DNA of 8,276 nucleotides. It comes from Candidatus Nanohalarchaeota archaeon (GTDB lineage: Archaea; EX4484-52; JAADEF01). Numbering within the stretch: position 1 is the stretch's first letter; each line of letters begins with the position of its first letter. Below, piece after piece: positions 1 through 6,177 of this stretch. The stretch lies in the NCBI GenBank assembly GCA_013153555.1, contig JAADEF010000047.1, forward strand, positions 1 through 8,276, given 5' to 3'. The position numbers were made by a program, and so were the translations under genes. The notes under the pieces were generated by a model. That model worked only from the letters and a program-made list of their open reading frames with translations, ran no database searches and was not told the origin of the DNA.

Positions 1-57
1 ATCTTTTATGTTTTTCATATCCTTTTGTGCAGATTTTAATATTTTCAGTTTATACAT
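1..57 (-). CDS. relE: RelE/ParE-like toxin, N-terminal fragment cut by window edge
   Basis: Nineteen codons read leftwards from the ATG at 57-55 to the window edge without a stop. The peptide starts MYKLKILKSAQKDMKNIKD, which has the usual RelE/ParE N-terminus: a first beta strand, then a helix with a small residue, a basic residue, and a KD/KN repeat. Family knowledge: such toxins are small ribonucleases that cut mRNA at the ribosome, or gyrase poisons in the ParE branch. The start overlaps the antitoxin stop by eight bases (50-57). An AAGGAG Shine-Dalgarno-like motif lies about ten bases upstream, inside the antitoxin gene. This overlap is typical of co-translated toxin-antitoxin pairs. Catalytic residues lie outside the window, so activity and intactness cannot be judged. 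Confidence 0.72.
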   Translation of the reverse strand, partial: MYKLKILKSAQKDMKNIKD

Positions 58-259
58 TAATATTCAACTCCTTTTTAACAAATTCTTCATAATCGCTATA
101 TTCTTTATTTTCAATCTCTTCTAATCTTTTTTTTATTTTTATTTCCTCTTCCATTGTAACCTCCTCCTCAATAAATCTTTTGATAACTTTCGTTAAATTA
201 TCTATTTTCTTTTCCAATCTTTTTATGTCCTGTTTAGTTGCATACTCAACTTTAGACAT
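50..259 (-). CDS. relB: RelB-like antitoxin with N-terminal coiled coil
   Basis: A 69-residue, highly charged protein, probably the antitoxin partner of the RelE-like toxin that starts in its last codons. Residues 9-30 form a predicted coiled coil (ATKQDIKRLEKKIDNL and onward), likely the dimerisation part. Residues 45-66 (RLEEIENKEYSDYEEFVKKE) resemble the C-terminal peptide of archaeal RelB-type antitoxins that wraps the toxin, a pattern of a charged helix, then EY, then a short acidic helix. No clear ribbon-helix-helix or AbrB DNA-binding domain is visible, so autoregulation is uncertain. The start is well supported: AAGGTGAT at 263-270 on the minus strand lies three bases before the ATG and matches the archaeal anti-Shine-Dalgarno sequence. 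The role is inferred mainly from gene pairing and the C-terminal pattern. Confidence 0.7.
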   Translation of the reverse strand: MSKVEYATKQDIKRLEKKIDNLTKVIKRFIEEEVTMEEEIKIKKRLEEIENKEYSDYEEFVKKELNINV

Positions 260-260
260 G

Positions 261-302
261 AAATCACCTTATGATAATATTATGATAGGCAGAGTTTAAA
301 AA
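261..302 (-). promoter_or_regulatory. Promoter and ribosome binding site of the relBE cassette
   Basis: On the minus strand TTTTTAAA at 302-295 is a good archaeal TATA-like box. Transcription would begin about 25 bases downstream, near 272, leaving a short leader that holds AAGGTGAT (270-263) just before the ATG at 259. The two ATGATA copies at 271-276 and 282-287 lie between box and start and could bind a regulator, but this is weak. Confidence 0.45.
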
Positions 303-381
303 GGTTGTTGAAGGAAAAGAAGTATTGTATTTGTCCAAAGACGTAATAGAAATAATTAATTATTTTTATATTAACTATAAT

Positions 382-416
382 CTTTTAAATTCCCTTGTTT
401 TTATATTGTTAAGGTG
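382..416 (+). promoter_or_regulatory. Promoter and Shine-Dalgarno site of pyrF
   Basis: TTTTAAAT at 383-390 is an archaeal TATA-like box. A start site about 25 bases on would fall near 412, close to AAGGTG at 411-416. That motif is best read as the ribosome binding site for the ATG at 423 or 426. It argues against the GTG at 414 as the true start, because that GTG lies inside the motif. Confidence 0.45.
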
Positions 417-422
417 TTGATT

Positions 423-1162
423 ATGATGGACGAAAAAAGTTTAATTAATCAAGATAGGAGCATAATCGTAGCATGTGATGTTTTAGAAGTAGAACAATAT
501 GAAAAGATTGTAAGAGAAACGCATACTCACCCAGTTATAGGCGGTTATAAGATTGGTTTTTCTTTAGCACTTAAATATGGATTGCCTGCTATTGTAGAAT
601 TAACACGTAGCTATACTAACAAGCCCATAATTTATGATCATCAGAAAGCAGGTACGGACATTCCTTATACGGGTAAATTATTCATGGCTGTGATGAGAGA
701 AGCAGGTATAGATTCGGTTATTCTTTTTCCTTTGACAGGACCTAAAACATTAGAAGAATGGATAAAAGCAGCACATGCTAATGATTTGCATGTTATTGTT
801 GGTGGATTAATGACCCATCATCAATTTTTATCAAATGAAGGATGTTATATTTGCGAAGGCGATAAAGGCGTATATGCAATATACAAGCAAGCTGCTGAAT
901 TAGGTATTAAGGATTTTGTTGTACCTGGGAACAAACCAGGAGAAGTAAAGAAGATAAGAAATCTCTTATCAGCATACGTTTCTGAGCAGTGTTTTATTCT
1001 CCAGGCCTAATTTCTCAAGGTGGAGAAATAACGGAGGCAGGAAAAGCAGCAGGAGGTAAATGGCATGCGATTATTGGTAGAGTTATTTATGATTCTACCA
1101 ACCTTAAAGAAACGTTGGATTCGCTTTATAATACACTTAAAACCTTTTCTCAGAGCTCATAA
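423..1162 (+). pseudogene. pyrF: Orotidine 5'-phosphate decarboxylase family gene, frameshifted near base 993
   Basis: The family makes UMP from OMP, the last step of de novo pyrimidine synthesis, in a cytosolic TIM-barrel dimer. Frame one runs to a stop at 1008-1010. It shows IIVACDV (first strand), GYKIG (second strand lysine), a YDHQKAGTDIP active-site segment, and VVPGNKP near the barrel end. Frame two, shifted by -1, continues from about 992 to a TAA at 1160-1162. It carries SPGLISQGG and HAIIGRVIY, the two C-terminal phosphate-binding elements of the family. Restoring one base in the T run at 992-995 gives a protein of about 246 residues from the ATG at 423, near or slightly above family length. 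Uncorrected, the product from the upstream GTG at 414 is 198 residues and lacks the phosphate site. The restored end overlaps the convergent Nudix gene by 13 bases. The active-site spacing is D-x-x-K-x-x-x-D rather than D-x-K-x-x-D. A related decarboxylase such as hexulose-phosphate synthase is a less likely alternative. The lesion may be a true mutation or a sequencing indel. Confidence 0.82.
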
Positions 1163-1560
1163 CCTTCTTTAATGAGGTTCTTGATAGGCAAAAATAAATT
1201 TGGCAAAGAAGCAAGCTCTTCTTTTTTTATCCATTTCCACTCTTCACATTTGTGCGGTTCTTTGTTTATCAGCTCCCCCGTAACCTTATTAGCTTTTACA
1301 AAAATCGTTACATAATGCCTTCCTGTCTCTTCAAAATAATCATTAGTTACACCTACAACTTGCAAATCTTCAACTTCTAAGTTTGTTTCTTCTTTTACTT
1401 CTCTTTTTGCACATACTTCAAAGCTTTCTTTATATTCTAAATGCCCACCCGGAAACTGCCATGTTCCATTTCCGTGAGTTTTCGATTTTCTTAAACCTAT
1501 AAGTATTTTTCCGTTTTTCTCCACTATAACTGCTACACCTACTCTAACTTGCTCATTCAT
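1150..1560 (-). CDS. Nudix hydrolase, NUDT15/MutT-like nucleotide pyrophosphatase
   Basis: A 136-residue single-domain Nudix protein. The Nudix box spans residues 39-61 and has G39, E45, R53, E54, E57 and E58, the Mg2+-binding catalytic set. The usual glycine near the end of the box is N60, a mild variant. The flanks resemble the NUDT15/MTH2 branch: VGVAVIV at the start, GTWQFPGGHLE before the box, HYVTIFVKA at 82-90, and EPHKCEEWKWI at 101-111. Known members hydrolyse nucleoside triphosphates, some of them damaged or modified, to monophosphates. The exact substrate cannot be read from sequence. The gene starts three bases after the Kae1 stop, so it is almost certainly co-transcribed with Kae1. 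A weak GAGTGGT motif before the start may serve as its ribosome binding site. Confidence 0.88.
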   Translation of the reverse strand: MNEQVRVGVAVIVEKNGKILIGLRKSKTHGNGTWQFPGGHLEYKESFEVCAKREVKEETNLEVEDLQVVGVTNDYFEETGRHYVTIFVKANKVTGELINKEPHKCEEWKWIKKEELASLPNLFLPIKNLIKEGYEL

Positions 1561-1563
1561 TTT

Positions 1564-2541
1564 TTACCACTCTAAATGCTTTTCTATTCTCCATCGTGGT
1601 TTTGTAAAGGCTTCTTCTGATTTCAAAGGTTCTATGCCGTGAAGATGAAAGTGCCATGCAGCCACACCTATCATAGCAGCATTATCTCCCAAGTATTGAG
1701 GTTCTAGTTTTAAGTATTTAATCCCTCTTTCTTCTGCCATGGATTTTAGCATTTCTTGTAATCGCGAATTTAATGCTACACCTCCTGTCAGCACAACTTC
1801 CTCTTTTTCAGTATATGCTAAAGCTCTTTCTGCAACTTCCATTAACATGGCAAAAGCATGTTCTTGAAAGCCATATGCAATATTTTCTTTGGTTTCTTTA
1901 TCTTTAAGTTTGGATGCGAATGTAACTAATCCTGCATATGACAAATCCATACCTTTAACAGTATAAGGCATCTCGATGAATTTGTCTGCTTTTTTTGCAG
2001 CATCTTCTATGTGCTTCCCTCCTGGAAATCCGTAGCCGAGCTCTCTTGCTAGCTTATCTAAAGCATTGCCAAGAGCAATATCTTCTGTTTCTCCATAAAC
2101 TACCGGATGAAGATTATCTTTTAGCATTATAAGCTGAGTGTTTCCGCCTGATACATAAATATACAAAGGATCTTTTGCTTTTGCAATATAATTGGCAACA
2201 ATGAGATGAGCAAAACTGTGATGTATTGGATAAAGAAGCAAATTATGTTTTATGCTTAGTGCAGTAACAAAACTATTAATTACTTGTAATGCAGCCCCTA
2301 AACCCGGACCGGCAGAATAAGCTAAAACATCTATTTCTCGCATAGAAACATTAGCTTGTTTTAATGCTTGTAATGTTAGATCTTTTAAATGAGATGCATG
2401 ATGTTCGGCTACTTCTCTTGGAACCATGCCTGTTGGTTGTTGTGTGGTATAAGAATGTTTTAGATTTGTTACTATTTTTCCTTTTTTTACAATTGCTACG
2501 CTTGCAGTATGAGCCGTTCCTTCAAAAGCTAAAATGTTCAT
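1564..2541 (-). CDS. kae1: Kae1, tRNA N6-threonylcarbamoyladenosine (t6A) transferase subunit of KEOPS
   Basis: Kae1 transfers the threonylcarbamoyl group from TC-AMP to A37 of tRNAs that read ANN codons, as the catalytic subunit of the KEOPS complex. The 325-residue protein aligns by eye along the whole archaeal Kae1 fold. It begins LAFEGTAHTASVAIV (actin-like ATP-binding strand), then PREVAEHHA at 41-49. Metal ligands are H108 and H112 (HSFAH) with D286 (DNAAM). YVSGGNTQ lies at 129-136, GNALDKLARELG at 158-169, GFPGG at 171-175 and KGMDLSYAGL at 196-205. The protein ends at W325 after TKPRWRIEKHLE. No Bud32 kinase domain follows, unlike the Kae1-Bud32 fusions of many archaea, so Bud32 must be elsewhere or absent. 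The start lacks a Shine-Dalgarno motif, and a TATA-like box 32 bases upstream suggests a leaderless or near-leaderless mRNA. No key residue appears lost. Confidence 0.96.
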   Translation of the reverse strand: MNILAFEGTAHTASVAIVKKGKIVTNLKHSYTTQQPTGMVPREVAEHHASHLKDLTLQALKQANVSMREIDVLAYSAGPGLGAALQVINSFVTALSIKHNLLLYPIHHSFAHLIVANYIAKAKDPLYIYVSGGNTQLIMLKDNLHPVVYGETEDIALGNALDKLARELGYGFPGGKHIEDAAKKADKFIEMPYTVKGMDLSYAGLVTFASKLKDKETKENIAYGFQEHAFAMLMEVAERALAYTEKEEVVLTGGVALNSRLQEMLKSMAEERGIKYLKLEPQYLGDNAAMIGVAAWHFHLHGIEPLKSEEAFTKPRWRIEKHLEW

Positions 2542-2568
2542 AATTTCATTTTAATTAATAATTTGAAA

Positions 2569-2577
2569 AATTTAAAG
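2569..2577 (-). promoter_or_regulatory. TATA-like box upstream of kae1
   Basis: The minus strand reads CTTTAAATT across 2577-2569, about 32 bases before the kae1 ATG at 2541. That spacing would start transcription within a few bases of the ATG. It would let Kae1 and the Nudix gene be made independently of the upstream transporter, whose stop codon lies at 2583-2581, right beside the box. Confidence 0.4.
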
Positions 2578-2580
2578 ATG

Positions 2581-3876
2581 TTATCTTTTTTCAATTCTGC
2601 TAAGGTATTTTTTGAAATTTCTAATGTTTTTATATTTTATGATAAATTCTATGATTGTGGCAATGCTTACTACAATAATAAATGTGAGAAATGTTTTTGG
2701 TTTATTTAGGTAGGTGTAATAAAGAAAAGATACGAAAACCGCAATTAAAGCCATTAAATTAAATAGTACGATGTATGCATTACCTGATACTTGCTGTTTT
2801 TTAATTAATTTGTAATGGGCTAATAAGACAAGCAAATATATGATAAAGAATACTAAAGATATGATGGAAGCAATAGCTTCTAAATTGAAAAATAACAAGA
2901 ACAATATAGCTAAAAAAGCAGTGATATACAGTCCTTCCGGTTCATTGAACCAAATTTTTCTTTCAAATATTTTAGGAAGCTCGCCTTTTTTTGCCAAAGA
3001 ATATGCAATATTTACACCTCCATATAGAGTTGCATTTAGTGCGGATAAAGTGGATAAGATAGCACCTATGGAAACTAATAAGTAACCTACCTCGCCCAAT
3101 ATGGGTTTCATTATTTCGGCAAGGATGTTTTCATTTAAGTTGCTGAATGAATTTAAATGTTGCACTGCTACGAATGCTACTCCTACATAAATCATTATTA
3201 ATATTAATATGCTTAGGTATATAGCATGGGGTATGTTTTTCTCAGGATTTTGTATGTTCTCTGATGCATTAGTTACTAAACCAAACCCTATGTAAGAAAG
3301 AAAAAACATCATCACTGCTAAAAGTATGTTAGAAGGATTAGTTTGAACAAAATGTATTTGTTTTAATGTAATACTTCCTACTACTATGAAAAATAAAAGT
3401 ACTCCTACTTTTATCGCCACCATGTATTTTTCTAAAATACCTACAAATTTACTGCCAAAAAAATTCAAGATAGTGAAAAATACAATTATTGATATTTCTA
3501 CAAGAGTGTAAGATGTTATTCCTAACAAAGGGCAGAAATAATATGCAAATCCTTTTGCGAATAGGGCTAAGGAAACTACATAAACAAACCACATTAAAAA
3601 TGATACCACTCCTACTATGATGTTGTCTCCAAAACCTTTGAGTATGAATGCCACAGGTCCTGCATTAGATATAATTTTTTTACCTAGGTGGCTGTATGAA
3701 TACGCAACCATTAGAGCTAGTATGCCTGACAAAAGTAATGACAAAGGAAGATAGTAACCTGCTATTTCTATGCCCGTAGAAAGAAGAGTGAATATGCTTG
3801 CACCGATCATCGTCCCTACTGCTAACGAAACAGCTTCCCATAAACTCAGCTTTTTGTCTTTTGTTTTATTTTTCAT
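2581..3876 (-). CDS. APC-superfamily amino-acid permease
   Basis: A 431-residue integral membrane protein with about twelve hydrophobic helices, the usual APC (LeuT-fold) layout. Rough positions are TM1 12-34, TM2 43-63, TM3 88-113, TM4 123-141, TM5 151-170, TM6 184-202, TM7 218-238, TM8 262-290, TM9 316-331, TM10 334-354, TM11 367-389 and TM12 394-413. TM1 carries VGTMIGASIFTL, the broken-helix substrate and ion site of the family. The loop after TM6 has ASENIQNPEKNIPHAI, a strong signature of amino-acid/polyamine transporters. The protein starts with a lysine-rich cytosolic tail and ends in a basic tail, as expected for cytoplasmic termini. It most likely takes up amino acids or a related amine by cation symport. 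The substrate cannot be told from sequence, and an exchanger role is possible. It sits between MinD and kae1 with short gaps on both sides. Confidence 0.9.
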   Translation of the reverse strand: MKNKTKDKKLSLWEAVSLAVGTMIGASIFTLLSTGIEIAGYYLPLSLLLSGILALMVAYSYSHLGKKIISNAGPVAFILKGFGDNIIVGVVSFLMWFVYVVSLALFAKGFAYYFCPLLGITSYTLVEISIIVFFTILNFFGSKFVGILEKYMVAIKVGVLLFFIVVGSITLKQIHFVQTNPSNILLAVMMFFLSYIGFGLVTNASENIQNPEKNIPHAIYLSILILIMIYVGVAFVAVQHLNSFSNLNENILAEIMKPILGEVGYLLVSIGAILSTLSALNATLYGGVNIAYSLAKKGELPKIFERKIWFNEPEGLYITAFLAILFLLFFNLEAIASIISLVFFIIYLLVLLAHYKLIKKQQVSGNAYIVLFNLMALIAVFVSFLYYTYLNKPKTFLTFIIVVSIATIIEFIIKYKNIRNFKKYLSRIEKR

Positions 3877-3908
3877 ATTTGATTTAAGGGCAATTTAATA
3901 TTTATTTT

Positions 3909-4682
3909 TTATTTAAATAGGCTAAGCAATCTGGTGAAGAAGCCTTGTTTTCTTGCATAAGATGGTGGTTCCCAAGAAATACCTGCTATTTCTGCTGCTA
4001 ATTTTTTGATTTTTAATGCTTCTGGATCTGAAGGAGCATAATATACGAGAGGTGTTTTAGCAGCTAAACTTTCGTGGAATAAAGGATTTTCTTTTATTAC
4101 TGCAACTACCGGATAGCTTAATAGCGATTCAACATCTTCAACACTTAATTCTGACTTTTTACCGGTTACGCGGTTAAGCACCACACCGAGCACATTAGTG
4201 CCGAATTCTTCTGCTATTTTAATTGCTTTTAACGCATCTGTAACTGCGGGTATGTTTGGGTTGGTTACTATAAGCACATCATCAGCAGCTTCAATACTTG
4301 CTAAGCTTTCCTTTCCTAAACCTGCTGATCCGTCCATGATGATGGTATCATAATCTCCCACTAGATCCAACACCACTCTTGGAAGTTTGGAAGGATCTGT
4401 GGATTTTAGATCTGAAATGCTTATGCCTGCAGGGACAACATGTAAGCCTGTTGAGTGAACAAACACAGCTTCGTGAATTCTTGCTTCGCCTCTTAAAACA
4501 TCATGAATTGTTTTAGGGTGCAAAGGTATGCCTAAGTGGAAGCCCATGTTAGGAGTGGTTAGATTAGTATCCATAAGCAAAGTTCTTACACCGAAATCAT
4601 GCATGCTTGCAGCTAAATTGGTTGCTACTGTTGTTTTACCTACACCACCTTTCCCAGAAGCTACTGTAATTATTCGAGTCAT
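3909..4682 (-). CDS. minD: MinD/ParA-type P-loop ATPase with C-terminal membrane-targeting-like helix
   Basis: A 257-residue protein of the deviant Walker A (SIMIBI) class, which dimerises on ATP and positions cargo on membranes or DNA. The deviant Walker A motif is KGGVGKTT at 11-18, with the signature lysine K11. The switch I region is LMDTNLTTPNMG (36-47), where N40 replaces the usual second aspartate. The switch II region is MDGSAGLG (116-123), where serine replaces the usual proline. The tail QGFFTRLLSLFK (246-257) is a short amphipathic, basic and hydrophobic helix like the MinD membrane-targeting sequence, which favours MinD over a chromosomal ParA. The start has GAGGGG about seven bases upstream and a strong TATA box. 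No MinC or MinE is present in the window. The gene is divergent from the beta-repeat protein at 4774, so that product is a candidate partner. Archaeal MinD proteins also position motility and chemosensory structures, so cell-division control should not be assumed. Confidence 0.9.
   Translation of the reverse strand: MTRIITVASGKGGVGKTTVATNLAASMHDFGVRTLLMDTNLTTPNMGFHLGIPLHPKTIHDVLRGEARIHEAVFVHSTGLHVVPAGISISDLKSTDPSKLPRVVLDLVGDYDTIIMDGSAGLGKESLASIEAADDVLIVTNPNIPAVTDALKAIKIAEEFGTNVLGVVLNRVTGKKSELSVEDVESLLSYPVVAVIKENPLFHESLAAKTPLVYYAPSDPEALKIKKLAAEIAGISWEPPSYARKQGFFTRLLSLFK
3911..3919 (-). promoter_or_regulatory. Possible TATA-like box for the permease gene
   Basis: The minus strand reads TATTTAAAT across 3919-3911, overlapping the minD stop codon and about 39 bases before the permease ATG. 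No Shine-Dalgarno motif is seen before that ATG. The surrounding DNA is so AT-rich that chance is likely, and read-through from minD is an equal alternative. Confidence 0.28.
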
Positions 4683-4687
4683 GCTAT

Positions 4688-4724
4688 CCCCTCATATATT
4701 AATATATTGAGATATTTATATATA
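4688..4724 (-). promoter_or_regulatory. Promoter and ribosome binding site of minD
   Basis: On the minus strand TATATATAAATATC (4724-4711) is the clearest TATA box in the window. Initiation about 25 bases on would fall near 4694. GAGGGG (4693-4688) then serves as a Shine-Dalgarno motif some five bases before the ATG at 4682. This is one half of the 91-base divergent promoter region 4683-4773. Confidence 0.55.
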
Positions 4725-4739
4725 GTTGATGCTTTTAAC

Positions 4740-4747
4740 TTTTTAAA
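4740..4747 (+). promoter_or_regulatory. TATA-like box of the beta-repeat protein gene
   Basis: TTTTTAAA at 4740-4747 is centred about 30 bases before the ATG at 4774, and no Shine-Dalgarno motif lies between. This fits a leaderless or near-leaderless transcript. It lies only about 16 bases from the oppositely oriented minD TATA box, so one bound regulator could affect both genes. Confidence 0.42.
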
Positions 4748-4773
4748 TGTTGTGAAATATATATTACTATTTT

Positions 4774-6177
4774 ATGGTAGTTTATGGGAGGTATAAAGAT
4801 TTTATAGAAAATCTATTCAGAGAAGTGATTAATTCTATGCAGCCATATGTAGGAAGAAAAATTAAGCCAGGTAATGCTCGCATAGAAGATGAAAAAGGAG
4901 GTTATAGGATTATTCTTCCTGATAATTATACTTGTAAAATTTCGTTACCTGAAAGAAAAAATCATGATTATGATGCTCTTGCTTTTTTATTGAATAAGTA
5001 TGGTTTGCTTCCAGTGGTGGAAAAATGGATGTCCGAAGAATCTTACCGCATCAGCTATAAAAATGGTGTGATTTCTGTTGAAGCAAAAAGACCATCGGGC
5101 ATAGTTTATGAGCCTTATAAAGTAGGCGTTAAAAATCCTATTTTGATAGGAGGAGGGGATTTAGAAGTTTGGATTCTTTCCTCTTCAGGAAAAAGGCTGA
5201 GCAAAAGACCCATCAAGAAAAATGCAATGTACTATTATTTAAGGAAAGGAGATGAGATATTGAGTCAGGTTTGTGGAGGAGAATTAAGAGATGGAATTGA
5301 TTTGTGGGGTGATGTAGTTCCAGGAGGTATAAAAGGTAAAAAACTTACTGTTAAGTTTAATAAAAACGATCCTATTGAAAAACGCATTAAACAACTTAAA
5401 AACGGAAAAATTAAAGTATCTTACGTGGTTAAGCAAGACGGCATTTATGCAAGGGTTAGGTGTAAAAAAAGCGAAAATGAAGTTGTTATGGGGCTCCTCC
5501 TTCTTCCAGGATTTGAAGTTAATTTTTTAAAAATCTCTAATCTCCCTACTAACTCCAATAATGTATTTGGTTTTGAAGGCGAGGCTTATATCAAAGTTGG
5601 TGAAACAGATAGACAAATTAAGATAAAAGCACCTAAGGCAAAGATTCATTTTGAAAAAGTTGTTACTTTAGAAGAAGTTATTGCTAAAGAAATTCATGCA
5701 GGATATATTAACCAAAGATGTAATAGTGAGTCACGAACATCTTTGGAAGCAGAAAAAATTGTGATTACAGGAGATGTGTTTTATTCTACAATCCGAGCAA
5801 ATTCTGTTTACTTTAGTCCTCAACATGAATGTGCATGCTATCACACGGATTTAGAAGTGAATGAATTAGAAGCAAATAATGTTTCTTTTAGCGGTGTAAC
5901 TATTAAACCTAAGGATGGCGGATTTATGGTTATTAAAGCTTCTAATATCTCTTATAAAGAAAATCCAGTGACTATTATTAATCCTTCTTCTGATAGCGAG
6001 TTTCCTTTTGATGAATCTAAAATAAAAATAGTGATTGATTTAAATTATATTAATAAACCTGTTTCAGAACTTAAGCCACTTATTGACCAGTATGTAGAAA
6101 AATATGAGAAGATATTTTTAACAACAAAAGATGGAAAAACCTATAAAATCTTTGCTAAAGGTTATAAAGAAAAATAA
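4774..6177 (+). CDS. Unidentified beta-repeat protein, possibly FapA/DUF342-like
   Basis: A 467-residue protein with no signal peptide or membrane helix, so probably cytosolic. I do not recognise it with certainty. Residues 1-90 are mixed helix and strand. Residues 155-187 (YLRKGDEILSQV, then DGIDLWGDVVPGG) recall the KGD-x-[IL]...G.DG.D.xG..xPG stretch of FapA/DUF342 proteins. Residues 323-395 hold four short rung-like repeats of the form [IL]-x-A-x-x-[VI]-x-[FYI]-[STK]: SLEAEKIVITGD, TIRANSVYFS, ELEANNVSFS and VIKASNISYK. These suggest a right-handed beta-helix or bactofilin-like fold. Between the second and third rungs is a Cys/His-rich loop, HECACYH (351-357). The C-terminal 60 residues are a mixed alpha/beta tail, with a helix at about 429-445. 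Family knowledge: DUF342 and bactofilin proteins are cytoplasmic scaffolds, some linked to ParA/MinD ATPases. The gene is divergent from minD and ends overlapping ABCE1 by 16 bases. The start at 4774 fits a TATA box about 30 bases upstream. Function is inferred only. Confidence 0.8.
   Translation: MVVYGRYKDFIENLFREVINSMQPYVGRKIKPGNARIEDEKGGYRIILPDNYTCKISLPERKNHDYDALAFLLNKYGLLPVVEKWMSEESYRISYKNGVISVEAKRPSGIVYEPYKVGVKNPILIGGGDLEVWILSSSGKRLSKRPIKKNAMYYYLRKGDEILSQVCGGELRDGIDLWGDVVPGGIKGKKLTVKFNKNDPIEKRIKQLKNGKIKVSYVVKQDGIYARVRCKKSENEVVMGLLLLPGFEVNFLKISNLPTNSNNVFGFEGEAYIKVGETDRQIKIKAPKAKIHFEKVVTLEEVIAKEIHAGYINQRCNSESRTSLEAEKIVITGDVFYSTIRANSVYFSPQHECACYHTDLEVNELEANNVSFSGVTIKPKDGGFMVIKASNISYKENPVTIINPSSDSEFPFDESKIKIVIDLNYINKPVSELKPLIDQYVEKYEKIFLTTKDGKTYKIFAKGYKEK

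Noticed and set aside
414..422. GTG at 414 as the pyrF start
   Set aside because: The GTG lies within the AAGGTG ribosome-binding motif at 411-416. ATG 423 or 426 has proper spacing to that motif.
985..1000. Programmed -1 ribosomal frameshift in pyrF
   Set aside because: In the zero frame the site reads G TGT TTT, which is not a canonical X-XXY-YYZ slippery heptamer. I see no clear downstream stem-loop or pseudoknot, and PyrF is not a gene known to use one. A lost T or a mutation is simpler.
2840..3085. Plus-strand 81-codon ORF antisense to the permease
   Set aside because: It is a shadow of the transporter coding frame, with no promoter or family signature.
4320..4360. CTGA and ATGATGA motifs suggestive of a box C/D RNA
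   Set aside because: They lie inside conserved MinD coding sequence (switch II) and lack the paired C', D' and terminal stem arrangement.
4528..4710. Plus-strand 60-codon ORF antisense to the minD start
   Set aside because: It runs opposite the Walker A region and through the minD promoter, and its sequence mirrors conserved MinD codons.
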